Origin: an uncultured Pseudomonadota bacterium
GTDB taxonomy: Bacteria; Myxococcota_A; Bradymonadia; Bradymonadales; Bradymonadaceae
Direction of reading: 5' to 3'
DNA: 64,000 nt
Assembly (NCBI GenBank): GCA_913057905.1
Contig: CAJXPB010000001.1
Coordinates: 1,364,001 to 1,428,000 of the forward strand
Shown piece by piece: positions 37,201 to 46,600 of this stretch. The notes beneath the pieces are model-generated. The model saw only the letters and a list, made by a program, of their open reading frames with translations, was not told where the DNA came from and ran no database searches. The position numbers and the translations under genes were made by a program. Positions within the stretch are counted from its first letter, which is position 1. Each line of letters starts with the position of its first letter.

Positions 37201-38802
37201 ATCGGAGTCAGCCTCGACTTCGTGAACACCCGGATCGTCGTCGGCGGCAATTCAGTCGAAATGTGGGGACCGATGAGCCGAGTGGTCGTCGTCGGATTGT
37301 TGGTGGCTACGGTGCTTACGCTCGTGGTCGTGCCCGTTCTCTATTCGCTCTTCGATGACACGGGTCAGTGGATGAAACGGATCACCGGATTTGCCTCGAA
37401 GTCGAGCATCGTCGCCGGGCTGCTGGCCGGGTTGGTCGCTACGACAGGGGCCCTCGGGGTTCCGGCCGAGGCACACGCCCAGTCTCCGAATTCGAGCGCA
37501 GAGGCGTGGCGCGACGAAGGGACCGACGCCGACGGGGTGGTGATCGAATCCGACCGAACCCTTCGACTCGCCGAGGCGCGTCGCCTCGTGCGGAGTCAGA
37601 ATTTCGACGTGAAACTCGCCGCCACCCGGGTGCAGGAGGCCGACGGGATCATTCGACAGGCGTTCTCGATGGTCCTTCCGAGCGTGATCGCCTCGGGAAC
37701 CTACACCATTAACGACCGCGAGGTCAGCGCGAGCTTCGGCGGCGGTCAGGGGGCACCACCGGGCGCGAGCACCGATTTTCTGATTCAGCCGAAGACGGAT
37801 TATCGGTGGAACATCACGGCGAGCCTGCGTCTGAATGCCCGTGCACTGCCGTTGGTCCAGCAGGCATACACCCAGCAGAGCCTGGCCAATATCCGGGTCG
37901 AGGCGCTCAAAGACGAGCTCGATTTCGCCGTCACCCAGTCCTACTACAATCTACTGACCCTCAAGCGAGTCGTCGACATCTCGAAGACGCAGCTCAAGAG
38001 CCGAAAACGGGTGCTCGAAGCGACCCGAAAGCGCTCCGAGGCCGGGGTGGCAAGCGACTACGAGTTGACCCGGGCCCGGTTGCGAGTCGTCCAGGCTCAA
38101 AAAGAGGTGGAGCGGTCTCGACTGCAGTTTGCGAAAGTTCGCGAAGCCCTCGCTCAGATGCTGCAGACCGAGGCCGACTTCGACGTACAGCCCCCGGGCG
38201 CACCGCTCGACCCCGACTCGGCCGACCAATTGATCAAACGGGCGGCCCGGGAACGTCTCGAGATCGACATTCGTGAGCTGACCATCGAGCAGGCTCGCCA
38301 GTCGGTCAACGAGATCTACATGAAGTATCTGCCTGAGCTGACCACGAGCTTTCGGCTGCAGGGATCAAAGACCACGGATCTCAACCCGGACGCGTTTCAA
38401 TGGCAGCTCAACCTCAACGCCGAGTGGGTGCTCTGGGACGGAGGAGGCCGAGAGGCGGAACTCGACCAGCGCCGCGCCCAGAAGATCGCTGCCGAACTCG
38501 AAAAGGAGAAACTCCTGACCGAGATCGAGACCGACATCGAACAGGCCTGGGCCGAGTATCAATCGGCGAGAGCTCAGGTCGAATCCGGAGAGACGGAGGT
38601 CGAGCTGGCCGAACAGGCGCTTGAGGAGACCCGGCGGGCGTACAGTCATGGAGTCGCCACCCAGCTCGACGTCATCAATGCCGAAGATCAGGTCCGCTCG
38701 GCGGAGTTGACCCTGACACGCGACCGCCTCCAACTCGAGCTCACGATCCGGAAACTTCGGCACCTCGCCGGGATCGACACCATTTCGGAGTCCGGCGAGT
38801 GA
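34222..38802 (+). CDS. Fusion of RND inner-membrane efflux pump and TolC-family outer-membrane channel
   Basis: 1526 residues in one open frame. Residues 1-1055 are a complete HAE-type RND pump: two halves, each with TM1, a large periplasmic loop and a TM cluster; TM4 reads GMLVDNAIVVVEN (D418, with Asn where AcrB has its second Asp), and the C-terminal half has GVVVNNSIVMVDY. Residues 1060-1087 are a signal-peptide-like segment (K1060, hydrophobic stretch SSIVAGLLAGLVATTGALG, AHA before Q1087). Residues 1087-1526 are a TolC-type protein: RLAEARRLVRSQNFDVKLA, helices about 1210-1290, VLWDGGGREAELDQRRAQK, and ATQLDVINAEDQVRSAELTL. RND pumps end on the cytoplasmic side, so this segment would carry the channel part out. 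The 440-residue length fits a complete TolC monomer. No frameshift or stop is visible. Confidence 0.9.
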   Translation: MKITNFAIRHSTAVFVLIATIVIGGVRAYNSLPKEAAPDVQIPIVIVSTAYFGVSPADIETLVTNQLEQELNTLRDVDKMTSTSAESVSLITLEFDPEVDIDSALQKVREEVDSAESDLPEDAEEPEIIEINSSDWPVLMANVSGDLDAVRLQEIAEDIEEDIEKINGVLRVDLAGGVEREIQILVDPEELRHHRVSVGQVIGAIQAENVNLPGGSLEVGDQNFTVRVPGEFERISAMRDIVVKQEEGNPVFLKDVAEVRDDFEERETYSRLTTWRHVEGEGSDRTVTKRTITRQNISLSVLKRAGENILRIAEESKEVLKKYEKQLSDAGVEIVVLNDASEMIDQQVTELENNIISGLLLVLAVLFFFMGGARNALFVAVSIPLSMLCSFLVLQAMGVTLNMVVLFSLILALGMLVDNAIVVVENIYRHATEGKDRVQAAMDGTAEVGWAIAASTATTVGAFFPLLFWPGIMGEFMGYLPLTVIIVLLSSLFVALVINPTICSVLLKVDEDEQQLDEAEVPDLWVYRVYKQGLEWSLGHRLAIVGLAVSVLIGSGYLLVLSDPGVELFPSTTPDKFNIEVEMPDGTKLDATEDVVSKIEEPLDRRPDLVEAWVADIGTQGGGRMAGGGQAPHYANVAVDLVDVEDQPSDPAEFIEELRSIYDDIAAANISISKADMGPPTGPPISIEIIGENLKTLQSIARDVKETIRGIPGIIDIEDNLELARPEIHVLVDRAQAAMVDVDTRDIAQTVRTAINGTEASVFREQEDEYDITVMLEKSARDDIDDIRQLTVVGEKNRHIPLTELADIEVRGGTGSIHHKDQDRVVTVTAKPADGYLAARLLTQAQDALETMDLPTGYEIRYTGENEDRQEAADFLSGALLAAIFIIALILVTEFNSVFQPLIIILSVTLSLIGVFWTLLITGEPFGIIMTGIGIISLAGVVVNNSIVMVDYINVLRRRGYDRREAVVRGGLVRFRPVMLTAATTALGLVPIVIGVSLDFVNTRIVVGGNSVEMWGPMSRVVVVGLLVATVLTLVVVPVLYSLFDDTGQWMKRITGFASKSSIVAGLLAGLVATTGALGVPAEAHAQSPNSSAEAWRDEGTDADGVVIESDRTLRLAEARRLVRSQNFDVKLAATRVQEADGIIRQAFSMVLPSVIASGTYTINDREVSASFGGGQGAPPGASTDFLIQPKTDYRWNITASLRLNARALPLVQQAYTQQSLANIRVEALKDELDFAVTQSYYNLLTLKRVVDISKTQLKSRKRVLEATRKRSEAGVASDYELTRARLRVVQAQKEVERSRLQFAKVREALAQMLQTEADFDVQPPGAPLDPDSADQLIKRAARERLEIDIRELTIEQARQSVNEIYMKYLPELTTSFRLQGSKTTDLNPDAFQWQLNLNAEWVLWDGGGREAELDQRRAQKIAAELEKEKLLTEIETDIEQAWAEYQSARAQVESGETEVELAEQALEETRRAYSHGVATQLDVINAEDQVRSAELTLTRDRLQLELTIRKLRHLAGIDTISESGE

Positions 38803-39234
38803 CCCCGAAGCGCCGCCGGCCCGCGGATCCAGTGCTGGCGAAACGCCCTCGAGTGGTCTAAACTATGAGCGGCCTTCAGATTGGACGACGGCCCCTCTTG
38901 TTGCGGAGGATCGCCTCGCAGCGACATTTGGCAGTCGGGGAACTCGAGATTGAGGGAGGTCCGTTGCGATCTTGCCCCAGGACGCTTTCGAGAGTGGCGG
39001 ACGTCACCCGAAGGCTCCATCACCCATTCAGGCTGGGACAACTGGTTAGTTGTCGGCCAGCCGGCATGCCCGACAGGTTGTAACAGACTGTCGTAGCTGG
39101 ACCCATTTCCCATTCGCCAGGCTTTGTGCGACCTGGGGACCCACCCTTGGCATCCTTTCCCAAGGCGTGTCCTCCCTCGATCTCGAGATCCCCGGATGCC
39201 CCGACCTCAAAGCTGTGCTCATCGGCTCGATGTT
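38803..39234. other. Non-coding gap with several hairpins and a palindrome
   Basis: 432 bp between the efflux fusion and the DUF4112 gene. Open frames exist on both strands but show no protein character. Inverted repeats include GACAACT-GGTT-AGTTGTC (39037-39054), CGACAG/CTGTCG (39071-39093), CCTTGG/CCAAGG (39145-39165) and a perfect 12-bp palindrome GATCTCGAGATC (39179-39190) about 45 bp before the next start. None is followed by a T run, so intrinsic termination is uncertain; the palindrome could be an operator. A small non-coding RNA cannot be excluded. Confidence 0.45.
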
Positions 39235-39756
39235 ATGACGGCGACAGACAAAGACCGCTCACTGCGTACCCTCCAGCGCGCCGACAACCTGGCCGAACTG
39301 CTGGACGATCAATTTCGAATCCCCGTCATCGACCGGCGGGTCGGCCTCGATCCGATCATCGGTCTGCTGCCGGTGGGTGGAGACTGGGTCTCCTGGGCGG
39401 CGAGTCTGTATATCCTCTGGATCGGCGCCCGGCTCGATGCCCCACCCTCTCTGCTGATCAAGATGGGCTGGAACATCGGTGTCGATCTGATCGTAGGATA
39501 CGTGCCGGTTGCCGGGGACCTCTTTGACGCCGGGTTCAAGGCCAACCGACGAAACGTCGACCTCCTTCTTGCACACACGGGGGCTCGCCGGCGAAACGGC
39601 CGAATCGAACGGACATCGCCGGGACGCGCCGAAACCGACGGACGCGGCGGCGCAGCGGCGAGGCTGCAGCGTTGGGGTCTGGTTGCTGCCCTGGTCGTCA
39701 TCGTGACCGCATTGGCCGCCCTTCCCGTGGCCCTCCTTTTCTGGTTGGCCGGCTAA
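39235..39756 (+). CDS. DUF4112 membrane protein
   Basis: 173 residues from ATG 39235. The DUF4112 signature is clear: IPVIDRRVGLDPIIGLLPVG, then DWVSWAASLYILW, LLIKMGWNIGVDLIVGYVPVAGDLFDAGFKANRRN. A Gly/Arg-rich linker and a C-terminal TM (GLVAALVVIVTALAALPVALL) close the protein. The family's function is unknown; it is usually encoded near unrelated membrane genes. Confidence 0.85.
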   Translation: MTATDKDRSLRTLQRADNLAELLDDQFRIPVIDRRVGLDPIIGLLPVGGDWVSWAASLYILWIGARLDAPPSLLIKMGWNIGVDLIVGYVPVAGDLFDAGFKANRRNVDLLLAHTGARRRNGRIERTSPGRAETDGRGGAAARLQRWGLVAALVVIVTALAALPVALLFWLAG

Positions 39757-39888
39757 TCCGACGGTGGCAGACCGACACCAGTTTTGACACGCCGACGAAA
39801 GCGTCGTTACATAGGGATAGTGTGGCGCGGCCTGTACAGACCCCGGGTGCGCCGATGTGTGTCATTGAATCTTGTGTGGAGCAGGTGC

Positions 39889-40959
39889 ATGGCGACCTTG
39901 AGAGTTGGCATCCTCGGAACCGGCGGTGTAGCGGGACTCCACGCTGACACTTACCGGGATCGCGACGACGCGGACATCGTCGCAGTCTACGATCGCAGCG
40001 AAGACCGCGCCATCAGCCGCGCGCTGGACTGGGGCGCTGCTGACTACCATACCGACCCCAGTGCGCTGCTGGGACGAGACGATATCGACGCCGTCGAGAT
40101 CCTGACCCCGACACCCTCGCATCACCGGCTCGGAATCGAGGCCCTGGAGTCGGGAAAGCATGTCAGTATTCAGCGGCCCCTGGCTTCGACGCTGGAAGAT
40201 GCCAACGCGCTGCTGGAGGTCGCCGAACGCTCCGAGGGCATTCTCCATGCATACGAGCCGTGCCTGTTTTACACGCCGCTGTTGGACGCTCGGAATCTCA
40301 TCGATGCCGGCGAAATCGGGGCGCCCTCGAACCTGTGCATCTCGACGCGGATCGCGGCGGCCACCGATTCGGTCTGGGACTTCGAGCACGAATCGGACCG
40401 ATGGCAGTTCCATGCCGACGGCGACGCGAACACCCCTCTGTTGACGGATATCGCCTATCAGGCGTTCTGTGTGAGCCTCTTTTTGGTCGGTAACATCGGA
40501 CGTATTCAGGCATGGCGAAATCGCTCGGATCTGGGAGACAACCTCACGCTCGACGCACCCACGAGCGCCATGTGGCAGCATCATGAACAAACCTGTCAGG
40601 GGGCGCTGACGGTGACCCACATGCCCGACCGAACCATCGAGACGCACTATCCTCCTGTCGAACACCGGATCGACGTCGTGGGGACGCGAGGAGAACTCTC
40701 GATCGTGCGCACTCCCGACGAATCGAGACAGGAGCCGGCCGTCGTACTGCGACGTGACGGGCGTACCGTCTCGTACGATTCCGAAGGCGAAGCGTACGCA
40801 CGAAGCTACACCCGCGCAGCCGACAACTTTCTTTCGGCATGTCGCGGCGACACGGCCCCGATGCTTCGGGGCCCCGAGGCCAAACAGCTCCTCGTGTTGG
40901 CCCTCGCCTTCAACGAGTCGGCTCGTCATGGGCAATCCGTATCGTTGAAACACGGCTGA
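39889..40959 (+). CDS. Gfo/Idh/MocA-family oxidoreductase with an altered catalytic motif
   Basis: 356 residues from ATG 39889 (GGAG upstream). N-terminal Rossmann fold: ATLRVGILGTGGVAGLHADT; ILTPTPSHHRLGIEALESGKH precedes the usual EKP motif. Here the motif reads QRP (HVSIQRPLA) where the family usually has EKP, whose Lys helps catalysis. The C-terminal half is the alpha/beta substrate domain. The NAD(P) domain looks intact, so the protein may bind cofactor with changed activity. The DAGK-like gene starts 84 bp downstream on the same strand. Substrate unknown. Confidence 0.82.
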   Translation: MATLRVGILGTGGVAGLHADTYRDRDDADIVAVYDRSEDRAISRALDWGAADYHTDPSALLGRDDIDAVEILTPTPSHHRLGIEALESGKHVSIQRPLASTLEDANALLEVAERSEGILHAYEPCLFYTPLLDARNLIDAGEIGAPSNLCISTRIAAATDSVWDFEHESDRWQFHADGDANTPLLTDIAYQAFCVSLFLVGNIGRIQAWRNRSDLGDNLTLDAPTSAMWQHHEQTCQGALTVTHMPDRTIETHYPPVEHRIDVVGTRGELSIVRTPDESRQEPAVVLRRDGRTVSYDSEGEAYARSYTRAADNFLSACRGDTAPMLRGPEAKQLLVLALAFNESARHGQSVSLKHG

Positions 40960-41043
40960 CCGGCCCCGTTGCCCGCCGATTCTTCCCTTCAAATCTCGTG
41001 CCGGCATGCCTCTCTGCCGCGCCCTACAATCACCGACGAGTTG

Positions 41044-42105
41044 ATGGCGCCTCTTGCCCCGAAAGAACGAATTGAGACCGACGACGACGCGGTCCGGGTC
41101 CACGAAGATCCGGGTCGGTACGCCGTCCTGCTGAATGCCCTCGCCAAGGGTTGGTCCGGCGACCTGCATCAGTCGATCCAGAAACTCGTCCCCTCGCGCG
41201 ACCTGTACCTGACCGATGATTTCCGTCAGGCGGAACGGACCGTCGATCTCCTGCTGAACCGAGACTACGACGTCATCTTCACCGGGGGCGGCGACGGGAC
41301 GATCATGTTTCTGGTCAACGCCATCGAACGGCGCATCAAAGATGGCGACCTCGACCGGGACGAGGCGCCGCCTGTCGGCGTCCTCAGAATGGGCTCCGGG
41401 AATGCGATTGCCACGTATCTGGGCCAGCCCGAAGCGCGTGAAAAGCTCAAGGAACTGCGGTCGGGAGCCTCGCTGGCCGTCCATTCGCTGCACATGCTGC
41501 GGGGCTCTGGGGCGCTGTTTCCCTTCGCCGGCATCGGCTGGGATGCGGAGCTTCTCAACGACTACGAGGCCTTCAAGGAGATGGTGCGAGACACGGCTTT
41601 CGAGCCGTACGCAACCGGGTTGACCGGCTATATCGCAGCCGCTGTCAGCCGCACGCTGCCGAGGGTGCTGCAGAAGACGCCGGTTCACATGACGATCGAA
41701 AACCGGGGAGAGGCCGCCTATCGCATCGACAGCGACGGAGAGGTTCTGGAGACCTACGGACCCGGAGATATCCTGTACGACGGCGAGATCCAGACCTGTG
41801 CGACCGCCTCGATCGCCTACTGGGGATACCGCATTCGGATGTTTCCCCACGCGACCCGGCGCCGCGGCTATGCGATGCTGCGCTGTTTCAACGGAAGCGT
41901 CGGGCGGATTCTGCGTCACCTCCCGAGTTTCTGGCGCGGACGCTTTCCGGACGGAGACTGCACCGATTTCCTGTACACGGATGTCCGGGTGCGCACGCGG
42001 GGGGAGGCCCTCCCCTACCAAAAAACTGGAGAGGGAGCCGGGTACGAGCGCGAGATCGGCTGGGAAGTTCCAGACCACCCGGTTCGATTGGCCGTCCCGC
42101 TGTGA
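41044..42105 (+). CDS. Diacylglycerol-kinase catalytic-domain protein (lipid kinase-like)
   Basis: 353 residues from ATG 41044. The DAGK_cat signature GGGDGTIMFLVNAIE is near residue 80, followed by VGVLRMGSGNAIATYLG. A C-terminal half (residues 150-353) has AGIGWDAELLNDYEAFKE and the beta-rich part typical of YegS/DgkB lipid kinases. It phosphorylates a lipid alcohol such as diacylglycerol; which one is unknown. The antiporter operon begins 105 bp downstream on the same strand. Confidence 0.82.
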   Translation: MAPLAPKERIETDDDAVRVHEDPGRYAVLLNALAKGWSGDLHQSIQKLVPSRDLYLTDDFRQAERTVDLLLNRDYDVIFTGGGDGTIMFLVNAIERRIKDGDLDRDEAPPVGVLRMGSGNAIATYLGQPEAREKLKELRSGASLAVHSLHMLRGSGALFPFAGIGWDAELLNDYEAFKEMVRDTAFEPYATGLTGYIAAAVSRTLPRVLQKTPVHMTIENRGEAAYRIDSDGEVLETYGPGDILYDGEIQTCATASIAYWGYRIRMFPHATRRRGYAMLRCFNGSVGRILRHLPSFWRGRFPDGDCTDFLYTDVRVRTRGEALPYQKTGEGAGYEREIGWEVPDHPVRLAVPL

Positions 42106-42210
42106 CCGCCGCTCGCTGCAGGTGCGATTGCCAAATTGGAGCACGGCGTTACGCTGCCGCTGATGCGTCGCGACAAAGCGCGCTCATTTTTTGAACGGCG
42201 AGATGTCACC

Positions 42211-43653
42211 ATGAGTGTCAACCAAGGCTGGCTGGCGAAAACACTCGCTGCCCTCCTCTGTCTGTGGCCGACCGCCGTCTGGTCGGCCGGCGGGGGAGGC
42301 GGAGCCAGCGGACCCGGGGCCAGCAGTCTGGAGGTCATTCTCCTTCTGATCGGCATCGTGGGACTGGCGTATCTGGTCGCCCACGTGCTGCTTGAGAGAG
42401 TGGCCGAGCGGTTCGGCATCGTCACGGGCGTCGAGTACATCGTGCTCGGCGCCATCATCTTTCAGTTGATCGTCACCTCGATCTTCCCGCCTGAGCCGGG
42501 CGCCTCGGCGTCGGCCGTTGTCGATCGTATCCTCGATCAACTTCGACCCATCGAGGTGCTCGGGACGGGGTCGCTTGGACTGATGTTGGGGACCCACGCC
42601 GACTTCGATCGGATGCCCGAACAGGAGGGCGCCATCTGGCCGGCCATCGCCATCTCACTGAGCACCCTGGTGGCCGTGGTGGGGCTGCCGGCCCTGGCTC
42701 TGGGTTGGTACTATTCGATCGAGTGGGTCGGCCATGCCATGCCCGCCCTCCTCTGCGCGGGAGCCATCGCCATGGTCGCCGCCGACGGGCCCATCCGGTC
42801 GCTCATCTCGTATCTGGGCGCCTCCGGGCAGGCCACCACCACCGCCATCCGCAGCGCTCGAATCTGCTCGTCGCTCGCCGTCGTCGTCTTCGGGTTCATC
42901 TTCTGCATCAACAACGATGCGCCCTTTATCATCGAGGGGCCCGTCGGCTGGCTGGAGTGGCTGGTGATCCACATCCTCGTGGGGACGGCTCTCGGGCTGA
43001 TCTTCGGGACCTTCCTTCGCCGGGATCTCTCGGATGACAAGATCCTGACCGTGCTCATCGGCATGGTCGTCTTCTCGAGCGGGCTGGCCGACGGTCTGAA
43101 CCTCTCGCCGATCTTCGTGAACTTCATCCTGGGCGTCCTCCTCATCAACACCTGTGCGCACGGAGATCACGCCCGGTCGATGCTCAACTCGATCAAACAT
43201 CCCCTGTACATCGTCCTCTTCATATTCGCCGGCGCCGAACTCGACTTCTCGGTTCCGGTGTGGGCCTACGCCCTAGCCGTTCCCTACCTGGTGTTTCGCA
43301 TGGCCGGCCGCTGGGGCGGCGGGTTCATCGCCTCGCTGACCACGCGTTCCAAACCTCATCTGGGACCGTCACTGGGGCGAGTCCTGCTGGCGCCCGGCGG
43401 CCTGAGCATCGCCATGGCACTGGACTTCCTGATGATCTACGAGGACCGAACATTCGCCGGCGAGGGCATCTTCTTCGGCACCACCAACGATGTGCATATC
43501 GTCTTTACCGGTCTCGTCACCGCCATCATTATCAGCGAGATCCTGGCCTACGCATTGACCCGAGACTGGCTGATCGATGCCGCCGACGTGGCGCCCCAGC
43601 GGCCGGATGATCCCGAATCACCGACCTTTCCCGAGCCCTGGGGGGACGCCTGA
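42211..43653 (+). CDS. CPA-type cation/proton antiporter-like membrane protein with signal-like N-terminus
   Basis: 480 residues from ATG 42211. A signal-peptide-like start (LAALLCLWPTAVWSA before a Gly stretch) precedes about 12 TM segments. CPA2-like elements: GTGSLGLMLGTHADFDRMP (TM3/4 region), IFAGAELDFSVPVWAYA, FRMAGRWGGGF and LLAPGGLSIAMALDF. The region that carries the Asp pair in CPA2 proteins reads ARICSSLAVVVFGF, so the usual Asp is not visible. Its TGA overlaps the next ATG by 1 bp (43651-43655). It likely forms a pair or heteromer with the fusion protein encoded downstream. Confidence 0.7.
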   Translation: MSVNQGWLAKTLAALLCLWPTAVWSAGGGGGASGPGASSLEVILLLIGIVGLAYLVAHVLLERVAERFGIVTGVEYIVLGAIIFQLIVTSIFPPEPGASASAVVDRILDQLRPIEVLGTGSLGLMLGTHADFDRMPEQEGAIWPAIAISLSTLVAVVGLPALALGWYYSIEWVGHAMPALLCAGAIAMVAADGPIRSLISYLGASGQATTTAIRSARICSSLAVVVFGFIFCINNDAPFIIEGPVGWLEWLVIHILVGTALGLIFGTFLRRDLSDDKILTVLIGMVVFSSGLADGLNLSPIFVNFILGVLLINTCAHGDHARSMLNSIKHPLYIVLFIFAGAELDFSVPVWAYALAVPYLVFRMAGRWGGGFIASLTTRSKPHLGPSLGRVLLAPGGLSIAMALDFLMIYEDRTFAGEGIFFGTTNDVHIVFTGLVTAIIISEILAYALTRDWLIDAADVAPQRPDDPESPTFPEPWGDA

Positions 43654-46600
43654 TGTGGCAGTTGATCACCATTCTGGTGCTCTTCGGGCTGATGGGTGGG
43701 CTCTCTTACCTGCCGACCCCCGACCCGACGAACCTCGTCGCCGCCACGGGGTTCGTGCTACTGGCGGCCTTCACGATGGGGGAGTTCTTCAAGCGGATTC
43801 GGCTGCCGTCGCTGCTGGGCTACATCGTCGCCGGCATCGTCTTTGGCCCCGAACTCGCGGAGATGTTCGCGTCGGAAGGCTCTCAGAGCCTCGCGCTGCT
43901 CCCCCGTGATCTGACCGACGGCGACAAACTCGCGTACGTCCAGATCCTGACGGTCGGGGTGATCGGCACCATGGGCGGCGGTGAACTGAAGATGGACGAC
44001 CTGGAGGGGCAGTTGCCCACGATCATGAAGATCGTGGGACTGACCTTTGTCATGATCGTGCCCTTCAGTGCCGCGGCGGTCTACGGCCTGGCGACCTACG
44101 CTCCCGAGTTTGTGCCGTTTCTGCAGGGGGTTCCCACGACGACCAAGATCGCCGTGAGCGTCCTCTTTGGCGTCTTCGGATTCGCGATGAGTCCGGCGGC
44201 GACCCTGGCGATCATCCAGGAGAGCAACGCAAAGGGCCGGTTTACATCGCTTGTGCTCGGCGTCGTCATCGTGGCGGACCTGCTCCTTGTGGCCTCCTAC
44301 CTGCTGACGTTCGCCTTCTCGGAGATCGTCATCGAGACGGGTTCGCTGGCCTGGGATCCCGTGCTCGCGGCCCTGCCGACCATCGGCGCCGAGTTCATGT
44401 GGGCCCTGGTCATCGGAGCGGTCACCGGACTTTTATTCATCCTGTATTTCCGGTTCGTCGCCCGGGAGATGATCTTCTTTACCGTGGGGACCATCTTCGC
44501 GACCTCGTATGTCTGCGATGTCCTCCACGCCGAGAAGCTTTTGGCCTTCATCACGGCCGGGTTCCTGGTCCAGAACCTCTCGAAGCACGGCCACGACATG
44601 ATCGAAGCGCTGGAGCGGATCAGCCTTCCGGTCTTCGTCGTCTACTTTACCATCAAGGCCGCCGGGCTGAACCTGCAGGGGGTCATCGACTTCATTGTCT
44701 TGACGGGCGTTCTCACCGTCGTGCGCACCGGCGCCATCTGGGTGGCGGTCAAAAAGCTGCTACCGAAGCTCACGCCGTCGTTGCGGCCGGACTACAAACG
44801 GTACCTCTGGGTGTCGTTCTTCTCGCGCGGCGGTGTCGACCTTGTGTTGGCCGGGCTCCTCGCCAGCCAGACCGGTCCCGGATGGGGATGGACGACGGAA
44901 TTCCAGGCGGTCATCATGGCCATCGTCGCCTTCCATCTGATCGGCGGGCCGCCGCTGTTGAAACTCGCCCTCGACGGGGTCGGAGAGACCTCGGATGCCG
45001 ACGAAAAGGCCGAGGAACAGTCCCAGACGCCTCTCGGCGACCAGGTCGACATCGATGTCGCCGAACTGCTCCATCATCCGTTTCCCAGCGCCAATGTCGA
45101 CGATCCGGAGCTAACCGAACACCTGGATGAGCTCCGAGACGCCTATACTCGGGTCTTCCGTCGGCGGCTTCTGCATCCAGTCCGCCAGCACAACCAGCAG
45201 GTCCAGCAGATCACCGAGCGCGTCGAGTCGCAGCTCAAGGATGCCTTCGAGGACCTGGATGCGGCGCTCAAGAGGTTCGACCCCCAGGAGGAGAGCCTCG
45301 ACAAACTCGCCAAGACGATCCGGAAGCGGCACATGCGATTTCGCCAGGGCATTCAGCCGCAGGTCGAACTGATCGAACAGCTCGACACCACGCCGATCAA
45401 CCCGGGCGCGATGGGAGAGCTCCTCGAGGAACTCCGAGGTATGGAGGGCTTCGAGACGCACTACCGCGTCGACTGGGGTTCGGAGATGCTCCAGGCCGGC
45501 CCGGAGGATAGTGCTGGGACGCGGGCCGTGAAATTCAGCCGTCGCCTCTATGACTACGTCATGGGCGGGGGCTCTCGGATCGTGCCTCTGGGACGACTGT
45601 GGCGATACTTTGTGGAGCTGTCGGTGCCCGAGCGGCTCGCCCGTGCCGCCCAGGAGACCTGCAACCGAGATGAGCGCTTCTGGTTCGAGTTCGGCGAGCA
45701 CATCCGCCGGGTCGACCAGCTCTACGAACGGGTCTATCTGGTGCTCGAATACGCCCGATCCGAGGACATCCAGTCCAACGGTGAACGGTCGAATTACGAG
45801 GACGCCTCCCCCGATGAGTCGACCTTCGATGCATCGATGATGCTGCCGATGAGCGCATCGCCTCCATGGATCCCATTCTCCGATGAGGCCCGCCGGGCCG
45901 ACATCTCCGACTTCGCTGACATCCCCTCCCTGGTGGATGTCGACGAAGAAGAGACCGAGGGGAATGAAGTCGACCTCGAGGCCGACGCCCGGGAATGGGC
46001 TCGGCGCGCTCGGCAGGTCGTCCAGCAGTCCCGGGAACAGTTCGAAGAACGCGCCGACTACCTCGGCCACGAACGAAGCGCCATTCGGCGAGCCGAACTC
46101 GAACGCTACACCCTGGCGATGCGCGGCCCGTACGCCGACTTCCTGGACGGGATCGCCCGCGCTGGCACCATCGAACTTCCCGCCTTTCGGTATCGGCCCT
46201 CCAGCAAGTTCGACCCCGCACGCCGCGCCGAAAACCGACTGCTGGAGCGTCTGAATCGGCACACCGATATCATCGATGGCTATCGCGGATGGATCGTCGT
46301 CGACCAGCAGTTGATCCTCTTTCTGCACTGGTTTGACGACTACCGGGACCGCATCATCGGGGTACTGGAGCGAGAGATCCGCGAGAAATGCCTGCAGGCC
46401 CTACGGCATCTGCAGAGCCGCTGCACCGAACGTCCCCAGGCCCTGAGTGAAGAAGGCGGAGACGATGCAGACATCGACTGGGAGACGTGGCTCTCCGAAC
46501 AGATCGCTCCTTCGTTGGAGCGGGCCCGGCAGGCCCTGAATTCGTCACTCGCCGAGCTGAGTCAGGGGCGAGCCACCCGACAGCTGCTCGATGTCCTGGA

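Noticed and set aside
39862..42144. A 760-residue open frame on the minus strand across the Gfo/Idh/MocA and lipid-kinase-like genes
   Set aside because: It runs antisense to two clear genes on the + strand and has no recognisable domain. GC-rich codon bias leaves long antisense frames.
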